Source: Brevibacterium sp. CS2
GTDB taxonomy: Bacteria; Actinomycetota; Actinomycetes; Actinomycetales; Brevibacteriaceae
Reading direction: 5' to 3'
Assembly (NCBI RefSeq): GCF_005280295.1
Contig: NZ_CP040020.1
Span: 310,001 to 374,000 of the forward strand
Length of the DNA stretch: 64,000 nt
In this document: in pieces, positions 52,448 to 60,700 of the stretch
Layout: each line of letters opens with the position of its first letter
Position numbering within the stretch: the first letter of the stretch is position 1
Program-made: the position numbers and the translations under genes
Notes under the pieces: generated by a model
Databases searched by the model: none
Told to the model about the DNA's origin: nothing
Seen by the model: the letters and a program-made list of their open reading frames with translations, nothing else

Positions 52448-53878
52448 ATGGACACCTCCCCCGAGCGTACAGCTCGCCAGCACCGCGGGCTCGATCCGAG
52501 TGCTCGGATGCCTGCCCCTCGCACACCACACCCCTCGACCGACCCTCCCGCCGCGACTCCCGACTCCGGTCGGGCCGGCACCACGGGAGCCGCACCCATC
52601 GGCGCGATTCCCGCCTCACGGATCGGCGGCCTCGACATCGCCCGCGGGATCGCGGTGCTCGGCACCCTCGGCACCAATATCTGGCTCTTCACCCACCCGG
52701 CAGGGATGCTCGGCAGCCTCACCGACCCCTTCGTCGGCCTGAGCCCCGGATTCGAGACGCTGGCCTACCAGCTGCTCACCACACTCACCAACGGCAAGTT
52801 CCTCGCCCTGCTGATGATGATGTTCGGCATCGGCGTCTCCCTCCAGTACGCGGCCTGGCAGCGCCGCACCCGGCACACCACTGCGAGCAGCCACCCGAGC
52901 GGCACCGCGCACAGCGACAACGGCTCACCGGAGAACACCGGCAAGCAGCCGCGCTGGTTGCGCACCTATGCACCGCGAGCTGCTCTCCTCTTCGTCGACG
53001 GGCTGGTGAACTTCGTGCTCATCGCGGAGTTCGACATCCTCATGGGGTACGCCTTCACCGGGTTCGTCGTCGCCGCGATCATCGCCTCGAGCCCGCGCAC
53101 CGCACGCCTCTGGGCGTGGATCACCGGCGCCGTCCACACCTGCGTCATCCTCGCAATGAGCGCCTCGCTCCTCCTCTTCCCCGACGCCGCCGGGAGCGCA
53201 GACGCCGACGCCTCGCCGGCGGACTGGCCGCTGTGGAACGACATCAACCCCTACCGCGAGGCCGGGTTCCTCGAACTGGCACTCTTCCGCCTCGACAACA
53301 CTCTCGTCTTCCGCGCCGAGCCGGTCTTCACCTTCAGCCTGGGCATCTGCCTGTTCCTCGTGGGCGCCCGGCTCCACGCAGCGGGGGTGTTCACCGAGCA
53401 CGGCTCCCGCACGCGCCGCCGGTGCATGGTCCTCGGCGCCTGCGCGGTGCCGGCCGACCTCGCGCTCGGCATCGTGGGCACCCCGGCAGCGGTGCTCACT
53501 CAGCGCTATCTCACCGCGACGCTCGTCGCCGTCGGCCTGCTCGCCCTCATCGGCCACCTCACCGCGCCGCGCACCGCGGACGCAGACACCGTGCGGGGCC
53601 GACTCCCCGGTGCACGTGTGTTCGGCGCCGTCGGACGCATGTCCCTGACGTGCTATGTGGGCCAGAACCTCGTCGCCGGCGCACTGTTCTACGGCTGGGG
53701 GCTCGACATCGCCGGCCGCTTTCCGGACCACCGGCTGCTCCTCAGCGTGGGCGGGTTCCTGCTCGTCCTCGCCGTGGTCGTAACGTTCATCCTCACCTGG
53801 CAGCGGTGGGTCACCGGTCCGGCCCGGCGCGGGCCGCTCGAGTGGCTCAGCCACGCGGCGCTCGAGCGGCTGCGCTGA
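52448..53878 (+). CDS. DUF418 family membrane protein
   Basis: A 476-residue multi-pass membrane protein. The family start RIGGLDIARGIAVLGTLGTNIW follows a 55-residue Pro/Thr-rich tail. About ten hydrophobic helices follow, and the C-terminal third has the DUF418 pattern (GRMSLTCYVGQNLVAGALFYGWG, LEWLSHAAL). The function of DUF418 proteins is poorly known; many are TetR-controlled, as here, suggesting a role in transport or envelope response to a small molecule. Upstream in-frame codons (to 51944) overlap tetR and are rejected in favour of the leaderless ATG 52448. Confidence 0.85.
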   Translation: MDTSPERTARQHRGLDPSARMPAPRTPHPSTDPPAATPDSGRAGTTGAAPIGAIPASRIGGLDIARGIAVLGTLGTNIWLFTHPAGMLGSLTDPFVGLSPGFETLAYQLLTTLTNGKFLALLMMMFGIGVSLQYAAWQRRTRHTTASSHPSGTAHSDNGSPENTGKQPRWLRTYAPRAALLFVDGLVNFVLIAEFDILMGYAFTGFVVAAIIASSPRTARLWAWITGAVHTCVILAMSASLLLFPDAAGSADADASPADWPLWNDINPYREAGFLELALFRLDNTLVFRAEPVFTFSLGICLFLVGARLHAAGVFTEHGSRTRRRCMVLGACAVPADLALGIVGTPAAVLTQRYLTATLVAVGLLALIGHLTAPRTADADTVRGRLPGARVFGAVGRMSLTCYVGQNLVAGALFYGWGLDIAGRFPDHRLLLSVGGFLLVLAVVVTFILTWQRWVTGPARRGPLEWLSHAALERLR

Positions 53879-53905
53879 CTCACGGCCGAGGCGAGTGCGA
53901 AGGAT

Positions 53906-54223
53906 TCAGATGTCGTCGGCGGCGACGGGGCCGCCCTCGTTCTCCCAGCGCTTGAGCGACCGGGCCTTCGATGCGTTGTGCTTGAGGCGCACGCCCACTC
54001 CTCGCTTCTCGTCCTCGGGGATGAAGACGGCGCCGTAGTGCTCGAGCGCGCGCTGCAGGCGCTCGGTGGACGCAGCATCGATGCTGTGGTGACCGTACTC
54101 GAAGCCGTGGATCTGCCCCGGTTCGAGCCCGGCTGTCTGCGCGATGTTCTCCAGGGACACCTCGACCAGCGCTCGCGCAGCTCGAGCCTGGTCCGGCGTG
54201 ATCTGCGAATTGTGCGTATCCAT
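53906..54223 (-). CDS. Small XRE-like DNA-binding protein
   Basis: A 105-residue protein beginning MDTHNSQITPDQARAARALVEVSLENIAQTAGLEPGQIHGFE, the pattern of a Cro/XRE helix-turn-helix. LQRALEHYGAVFIPEDEKRGVGVRLK is the familiar end of this small-regulator class. The last 20 residues are hydrophilic (KARSLKRWENEGGP). ATG 54223 is preceded after 6 nt by CATGCT, a weak leaderless -10. It converges with the DUF418 gene, 27 nt between stops. No toxin partner is adjacent. Confidence 0.8.
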   Translation of the reverse strand: MDTHNSQITPDQARAARALVEVSLENIAQTAGLEPGQIHGFEYGHHSIDAASTERLQRALEHYGAVFIPEDEKRGVGVRLKHNASKARSLKRWENEGGPVAADDI

Positions 54224-54605
54224 GACTCCAGCATGACAGAGGCGCCCCGATCTGCACCCGGCAATCCTGTGACAATGCGCGACACCGCGCACTCCCGCGC
54301 CTGGACCCGCCCCGGCCCGCGCGGGGATCCGCAGTCATGCCGGTGACCGCGCCGCCCCCGGGCGACGCCTGGACACCTCTGCTTTCGCGCGTCCCTGCGC
54401 CGATAACGAAACGGCCGCATCTCGACCCAACCCTGTACATATTGTTCAACGATCCATACAGTGGCAGGCGACGCAGTGCGGTGGATCACATCCGAGGCAT
54501 GACCGCGCTCCGTGCCGGATCACCGGATCCGCAGATCGGTTACGAACAGATCCGCAGGCCGTACATGACACACGAGACACGAGCACAGGGACGAGGAAGC
54601 GCGCC
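54224..54605. promoter_or_regulatory. Promoter region of the oxoproline transporter arm
   Basis: About 380 bases without a gene. TGTACA (54435-54440) and TACAGT (54457-54462) could be -35 and -10 with 16 nt between. The spacer is filled by the palindrome ATTGTTCAACGAT (54441-54453), which recurs at the other end of the cluster. The leader would be about 135 nt. I see no riboswitch. Confidence 0.55.
54441..54453. promoter_or_regulatory. Predicted GntR operator, transporter arm
   Basis: ATTGTTCAACGAT matches the perfect palindrome ATTGTTGAACAAT (62472-62484) except for the centre base and one arm base. It sits between putative -35 and -10 elements. Confidence 0.6.
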
Positions 54606-55936
54606 ATGACCGACAGCCACCCGTCCGAGGAACCCCGGGGCCAGCAGGCCGCCGGAACGCCGACCGGCGAGGAGCGGGACACGCACGGTCAGGGCGCCCG
54701 CGACGCCGGTTCACCCGGTTCCGGTTCACGCAGCGCCGCCTCCCGGGTGCGCGACGGCAGCCGGCGCACGGCGGTGCTCGGCGCGATGTTCATCATGGCG
54801 ACGAGCTCGATCGGCCCCGGCTTCATCACCCAGACGAGCGTCTTCACCGTCCAGCTCGGAGCCGCGTTCGCATTCGCGATCCTCATCTCGATCCTCGTCG
54901 ACATCGCGATCCAGCTCAACGTCTGGCGCGTCCTCGGGATCTCCGGCCTGCGCGCGAACGAGCTCGGCAACACCGTGCTGCCGGCCTGGGCTGGGTGCTC
55001 GCCGCGTTCATCTTCATCGGTGGGATGATCTTCAACATCGGCAACATCGGCGGCACCGGGCTGGGCCTCAACGCGATGCTCGGCCTCGACCCCAAGATCG
55101 GCGGGGCGATCTCCGCGGTCCTCGCGATCCTCATCTTCCTGTCCAAGCGCGCCGGGCTCGCGCTCGACAGGATCGTCGTCCTCCTCGGCGCGATCATGAT
55201 CCTCCTCATGATCTACGTCGCGATCGTATCCGCCCCGCCGGTGGGTGAGGCGCTGAAGAACACGGTGATGCCCGAGCAGGTCGACTTCCTCGTCATCACC
55301 ACCCTCATCGGCGGCACGGTGGACGGCTACATCACCTTCGCCGGTGCGCACCGGCTCATCGACTCCGGCATCAAGGGCCCCGAGCACTCCGGCACCATCA
55401 CCCAGGCCTCGGTGCTCGGCATCATCACCACCGGTGTCATGCGCACGCTGCTGTTCCTCGCGATCCTCGGCGTGGTCGCCGGCGGCACGGCCCTCGCGGG
55501 GGACAACATCGCCGCCGACGCCTTCCGGGCCGCGGCCGGCGAGATCGGCCTGCGCGTGTTCGGCGTGGTGCTCTGAGCGGCCGGCCTGACCTCGGTGATC
55601 GGCGCCTCGTACACCTCGGTCACCTTCATCACCGAGCAGACGGTGAGCCCGCGGATCCGCAACTGGATCACCGTCGCCTTCATCGCCGTCTGCGCGATCC
55701 CCTACCTCGTGCTCGATCAGACGCCGCAGACACTGCTGATCTTCGCCGGCGCGGTCAACGGCCCCATCCTGCCGATCGGCTTCGCGCTCGTACTGTGGGT
55801 GGCGTGGCGCCGCCGCGACCTGCTGCAGGGCTACCGGTACCCGGTGTGGCTCGCGGTGATCGGCACGCTGACCTGGCTGCTGACGATCTACCTGGGCTGG
55901 CGCTCGCTCGAGGGCATCGCCGCCCTGTGGGCGTGA
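54606..55936 (+). pseudogene. YcsG-type NRAMP-family transporter, broken by a frameshift and an in-frame stop
   Basis: Three pieces together make a normal transporter of about 440 residues. Piece one (ATG 54606; AGGAAG upstream) carries GAMFIMATSSIGPGFITQTSVF and ends out of frame near 54981-54984, where one extra base would continue into GLGWVLAAFIFIGGM. Piece two runs to an in-frame TGA at 55574-55576 (VVL*AAGLTSV), probably once Trp. Piece three has [16 protein letters not shown] to the end. The pattern matches YcsG, the NRAMP relative found with pxp genes, and lacks the metal-binding DPGN motif. It would import 5-oxoproline or a related compound (inference). Its final TGA overlaps the next start. 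Confidence 0.75.
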
Positions 55937-56778
55937 GTCCGATGCCGCAGCCGGACCAGCACTCGCACCCCGACCGCCCTGCCGCCGAGGCGAACGCGGA
56001 CACCTCCGCCCTCTCCCCGGCCGAGGCGCGCGCCCGGTTCCGCGCCGGGCTCGTCACACCGACGTCGGGGTACAGCGCGGGATTCGCGCAGGCGAACCTC
56101 CTCGCGGTGCCGCAGGAATACGCCTTCGTGTTCCTCCTGTTCGCCCAGCGCAACCCGAAGCCGTGCCCCGTGCTCGGTGTGCTCGAGGCCGGTCAGCTCT
56201 CCTCGGAGCTGCTCGCCGGGGGCGACATCCGCACCGATGTGCCGCTCTACCGGGTGTACCGGGACGGGGAACTCGCAGCGGAGGTCCCGGATATCCGCGA
56301 GCACTGGCGCGACGACCTCGTCGCGTTCCTCATCGGCTGCTCATTCACCTTCGAGTCCGCGCTGCTCGACAACGGGGTGCCGGTGGCGCACATCGAACAG
56401 GGCGTCAACGTGCCGATGTACCGCACCCGGGTGCCGGCGGCACCGGCGGGCCGGTTCTCCGGTCCGCTCGTCGTGTCGATGCGCCCGGTTCCGGCCGCGC
56501 AGGTCGCCGACGCGGTGCGGATCACCTCCCGGTATCCGGCGGTGCACGGGGCGCCGGTGCACGTGGGTGATCCGGCGGAGTTGGGGATCACGGACCTCGC
56601 CCGGCCCGACTTCGAGGATCCGGTGGAGATCGCGGACGGTGCGGTGCCGGTGTTCTGGGCGTGCGGGGTGACTCCGCAGGCCGCGGTCATGGAGTCGCGG
56701 CCGCCCCTGGCGATCGCCCACGCGCCAGGTCACATGCTCGTCGCCGATGCCCGCGACATCGCCTACCAGGTCCCCTGA
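55933..56778 (+). CDS. Putative hydro-lyase / D-glutamate cyclase-like protein (DUF1445, YcsI type)
   Basis: A 281-residue protein of the DUF1445 family. Hallmarks are [56 protein letters not shown] and [14 protein letters not shown]. Eukaryotic and bacterial relatives convert D-glutamate to 5-oxo-D-proline. Members usually lie in pxp clusters, as here. I chose GTG 55933, which overlaps the transporter stop as GTGA; ATG 55942 is the alternative. The enzyme would connect D-glutamate with the 5-oxoprolinase encoded on the opposite strand. Confidence 0.87.
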   Translation: MSPMPQPDQHSHPDRPAAEANADTSALSPAEARARFRAGLVTPTSGYSAGFAQANLLAVPQEYAFVFLLFAQRNPKPCPVLGVLEAGQLSSELLAGGDIRTDVPLYRVYRDGELAAEVPDIREHWRDDLVAFLIGCSFTFESALLDNGVPVAHIEQGVNVPMYRTRVPAAPAGRFSGPLVVSMRPVPAAQVADAVRITSRYPAVHGAPVHVGDPAELGITDLARPDFEDPVEIADGAVPVFWACGVTPQAAVMESRPPLAIAHAPGHMLVADARDIAYQVP

Positions 56779-56780
56779 CC

Positions 56781-56831
56781 ACTCAATTTGAGAAGGTTCC
56801 TGAGAGCGTTTCCGCGATTCTTCGCAATGTC
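56781..56831 (+). repeat. 51-nt dispersed intergenic repeat, copy C
   Basis: Third copy of the element at 8022-8072 and 9568-9618, starting 3 nt after the hydro-lyase stop. It keeps AGGTTCCTGAGAGCG and TCCGC; its outer stem is poorly paired compared with copies A and B. Confidence 0.6.
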
Positions 56832-56863
56832 ACCACCCGCCGAGGCGCCCGCTCGGCCCCACC

Positions 56864-56931
56864 ATCACCGTCGCCCCAGCACCACCGTCGGCCCAGCATC
56901 ACCGTCGGCCCAGCATCACCGTCGGCTCGGC
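56864..56931. repeat. Four tandem copies of a 17-nt repeat
   Basis: ATCACCGTCGGCCCAGC or close variants start at 56864, 56881, 56898 and 56915. The array lies between the convergent hydro-lyase and gntR genes, next to repeat copy C. Confidence 0.8.
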
Positions 56932-57030
56932 TCACCGACCGCACGGCCCTCAGCCGCCGCATTCCCCATCATCAGGACCGGCGCCCCGTCCGTTCCCCGC
57001 GAGCAGCACCAGCTCCCGCGGCGGACCCGC

Positions 57031-57675
57031 TCACCGCAGCAGGTCGGCGAGGCGGTCGCCGGTGCGCATGATCATCACCCGCAGCAGCCCGGCGGCCTCG
57101 GCCCGCTCGCGCGCCTGCAGCAGTCCGACGACCTGCCGGTTCTCGTCGACGTAGGGCGCGTGGAAGTCCGGTTCCGCGGCGAGCACCCGGACGAACACGA
57201 GCCGCATCCGGGCGAGCAGCCGGGCCATGGTCTCATCGAGCGCCGGCGAGCCGAGCCCGGCGACGATCTCGCGGTGGAACCGCTGGTTCGCGTCCGCCAC
57301 CGCATGCCGATCGCCCCGGCCGCGCGCCTCCTCGGTCGCGGTGACGATCTGGGAGAGCAGCCCCACGTCGAGGTCGCGGCCCCACTGGAGCGCCGCCGGT
57401 TCGAGCGCGGCGCGGGCGCCGTAGATGTCGCGCACGTCCGCGATCCCGGGGCTGCTGATGAACACTCCGCGGTTCGGAACCCGGGTGATGATCCCGTCGC
57501 CGGACAGCGCGGCGAAGGCCTCGCGGAGGGTGTTGCGGGACACCCCGAGGGTCGCGGCGAGCTCCTGCTCGTTGACCTTCTCCCCCGGCTCCCACAACCC
57601 GGCGGAGATCCGCTCACGCAGCGCGGTGAGCGCGTACTGGCGGGCGTTCGGGGAGGGCCCCGGCTGTGCGGACAT
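57031..57675 (-). CDS. GntR family regulator (FCD subfamily)
   Basis: A 214-residue regulator. The winged helix occupies residues 8-75 (ALTALRERISAGLWEPGEKVNEQELAATLGVSRNTLREAFAALSGDGIITRVPNRGVF). The FCD effector domain follows, with metal-ligand-like RFHREIV and MIMRTGDRLADLL. It is placed at the end of the oxoproline arm but has its own leaderless promoter (TACACT 7 nt before ATG 57675). Predicted to act on the two ATTGTT-S-AACRAT palindromes flanking the cluster. The effector is probably 5-oxoproline or glutamate, which is inference. Confidence 0.88.
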   Translation of the reverse strand: MSAQPGPSPNARQYALTALRERISAGLWEPGEKVNEQELAATLGVSRNTLREAFAALSGDGIITRVPNRGVFISSPGIADVRDIYGARAALEPAALQWGRDLDVGLLSQIVTATEEARGRGDRHAVADANQRFHREIVAGLGSPALDETMARLLARMRLVFVRVLAAEPDFHAPYVDENRQVVGLLQARERAEAAGLLRVMIMRTGDRLADLLR

Positions 57676-57682
57676 GCCGCTC

Positions 57683-57688
57683 AGTGTA
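57683..57688 (-). promoter_or_regulatory. Leaderless -10 box (TACACT) of the gntR gene
   Basis: TACACT on the minus strand ends 7 nt before ATG 57675. Confidence 0.6.
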
Positions 57689-57722
57689 CGACCCGCAGCG
57701 CGGGCCCGTCCGGGCGCATCAT

Positions 57723-60700
57723 TTAGCTGCTGATCGTGGCGAGGACCTGGCCCTCGCTCACCTCGTCGCCGGCGGAGAGCTCGGCGAGCGCCACGGTGCC
57801 GGCGGCCGGGGCGACGACCGGGGATTCCATCTTCATCGCCTCGATGACGGCGATCTCGTCGCCGGCGGCCACCTCGGCGCCGTCCTCGACGCTGAACCGC
57901 ACGAGCGACCCGGTGTACCCGCACGTCACCTCGGCACCCCCGGATCCCGCCCCTGAAGCGTCCGCTCCCGCGAAGCCGTCCGTATCGGATCCCGTGCCCG
58001 AGGCGCCCGCCTGCCCGGCACCGCCCGTTCCGTCCCCCGGCCCGCCGGCTCCCGCGGCGGCGCGGAGCACCTCGGCGGGGAGGACGAGTTCGTGGCGCTT
58101 CCCGTCGAGCTCGATGGTGAGGCGGGTGCGCTCGGCGTAGGATTCCGCGACGTCGTCGCCGACTGCCGCGAGTCCCGGCTGGTACACCGTCTCGATCCAG
58201 CCGGTGTGGACGTCGAGGGAGTCGCCGGTGAAGTCGGGGTGGTCGACGACGTCGCGGTGGAACGGGACGACGGTGCGCACCCCGGTGATCTCGAGCTCGG
58301 CGAGCGCATCGCGGGCGCGGGCGAGCGCGATGTCGCGGGTGGGGCCGTGGACCACGAGCTTGGCGATGAGCGAGTCGTAGGAGCCGGGCACCGCGGAGCC
58401 CGAGCGCACGCCGGAGTCCACGCGGATGCCGGGACCGGTGGGTGCGGCGAAGGCGATGACGGTGCCGGGCGCGGGGACGAAGCCGTGCGCGACGTCCTCG
58501 GCGTTGATGCGGAACTCGAGGGCGTGGCCGGACGGTTCGGGGTCCGCGCTCAGCGACAGCGGCTTGCCGGCGGCGATCCGGAACTGCTCGGCGACGATGT
58601 CGACCCCGGTCACCGCCTCGGTCACGGGATGCTCGACCTGGACGCGGGTGTTGACCTCGAGGAATGCGATCGTGCCGTCCTCGGCGAGGAGGAACTCGAC
58701 GGTGCCGGCGCCGACGTACCCGGCGCGCGCACACACGTCACGGGCGCCGTCGACGATCCGGGAGTGCTGCTCGGCGGTGAGGAACGGGGCGGGCGCCTCC
58801 TCGACGAGCTTCTGGTTGCGTCGCTGCAGGGAGCAGTCGCGGGTGCCGAGCACCACCGTGGTGCCGTGGGTGTCGGCGAGGACCTGCGCCTCGACGTGAC
58901 GGGGGCGCTCGAGGAACTTCTCGACGAAGCACTCCGCGCGGCCGAACGCCGCCTGTGCCTCGCGCCCGGCCGAGGCGAACGCCTCCTCGATGTCCTCGAC
59001 CTCGTTCACGACCTTGAGGCCGCGTCCGCCGCCGCCGAAAGCGGCCTTGATGGCGATCGGCAGGCCGTGCTCGGCGGCGAAGTCGCGGGCGGTCTGCCAG
59101 TCCTCGATCGGGTCGTCGGTGCCCGGCGCCAGGGGTGCGCCCGCCTCGGCGGCGAGCCGACGCGCGGTGACCTTGTTGCCGAGCAGGTCGATGGTGTCCG
59201 GGGACGGGCCCACCCAGGTCAGCCCGGCGTCGATGACGGCGCGGGCGAAGTCGGCGTTCTCGGACAGGAAGCCGTAGCCGGGGTGGATGCAGTCGGCCCC
59301 GGCGCGGGCGGCGATGTCGAGGAGGGCGGGGACGTTCATGTAGGTGTCGGCCGCGCTCGTGCCCGGCAGCGCGTAGGCCTCGTCGGCGATCTCCGCGTGG
59401 AGGGCATCCGCGTCGAGCTCGCTGTAGACGGCGATCGAGCGGATGCCGAGGTCGCGGGCGGCGCGAGCGATCCGCACGGCGATCTCACCGCGGTTGGCGA
59501 TGAGCACGGCGGTCAGCGGGGCGGGGGCGCGGGTCATGAGGGGTCCCTCGGGGTCGTCGTTCGGGGTGGCGGTGTCGGGTCGGACCGGGTCAGCGGCTGC
59601 CAGCCCGGCGGCCGCAGCGGAACCGGTCGCGGCCTCGGCACCGGCAGGGTCTTCGGAACCGGCAGTGCCTTCGGAACCGGTGGCGGCCTCTGGCCCGGCG
59701 GCGGCGAGCGGGGTGAGCGTGACGGGGTCCACGGGGGTGAACGTCACGGCGCTGCCGGGCGGGAGCTGGCCGGCGATGTCGAGGTCCTCGGCGACGACGG
59801 TGGCGATGACGGGGTAGCCGCCGGTCACCGGGTGGTCGGCGAGGAACAGCACGGGGTTCCCGTCGGGCGGCACCTGCACCGCACCGGTGATCATCCCCTC
59901 GCTCGCGAGCTCACCGTCGCGGGAGCGGGTGAGCGGCGCGGCGCCGTCCCCCGGCTCGAGGCGCAGGCCGATCCGGTTGGACCGGCCGCTGACCTGCCAC
60001 GGGACCTGCGTGAAGCGGGCCTGCTCGGCGGCGTCGAACCAGTCGGCGCGCGGTCCCATGATGCAGCGCAGCACTGCCCGCTCACCGGTGACGCGCAGCG
60101 GGTTGGGTGCGGGTGCGGCGACCGCGGCGATCGCTCCGGTCTCCGGTTCGGGTGCGTCCGCAGGCGAGGTGCCCAGCGGGGTGGCGTTCACCGGGGCACC
60201 GGGCGCCGAGCCGGTCGTCGGTGCGGGCTCGCCGCCATTTCCGGCGCCGGCCGGTCGTGGCCGGTTGCGCACGCGCAGGGTGTCGCCGGTCCGGACCGGC
60301 TCGGGGCCGAGGCCGGAGAGCAGGTCGGTGGCGGCCGAGCCGAGTACGCGGTGGGCGGCGAATCCGCCGCGCACCGCGAGATAGGACCGCATGCCGAGGC
60401 GCGGGCCGCCGACCGTGAGCTCGTCGCCGGCCCGCAGCAGGAGCGGGTGGGCGAGCGGGTGCCGGCGCGGGTCCCCGGCTCCCGAGGCGCGGCCGGGCGC
60501 GACGGTCAGCGGCGCCTCGGCCCCGGTGACGGCGACGACGGTGTCGACGAGTGCGGTGACCCGCAGCCCGCCGATCGATTCGAGGACGGCGGAGGCTCCG
60601 CCGTTGCCGACGAGCCGGTTCGCCGTCCACGCCGAGGCGCGGTCGAGCACACCGGAGGAGGCCACACCGAGGTCACCGTAACCGGCCCGCCCGAGGTCCT

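Noticed and set aside
54224-54605. Riboswitch or attenuator in the long leader of the transporter arm
   Set aside because: I could not build a conserved riboswitch core; only the palindromic operator and simple promoter elements were visible.
55574-55576. TGA recoded as selenocysteine or tryptophan in the YcsG-type gene
   Set aside because: No SECIS-like hairpin was evident, NRAMP proteins are not selenoproteins, and a separate frameshift in the same gene points to simple decay or error.
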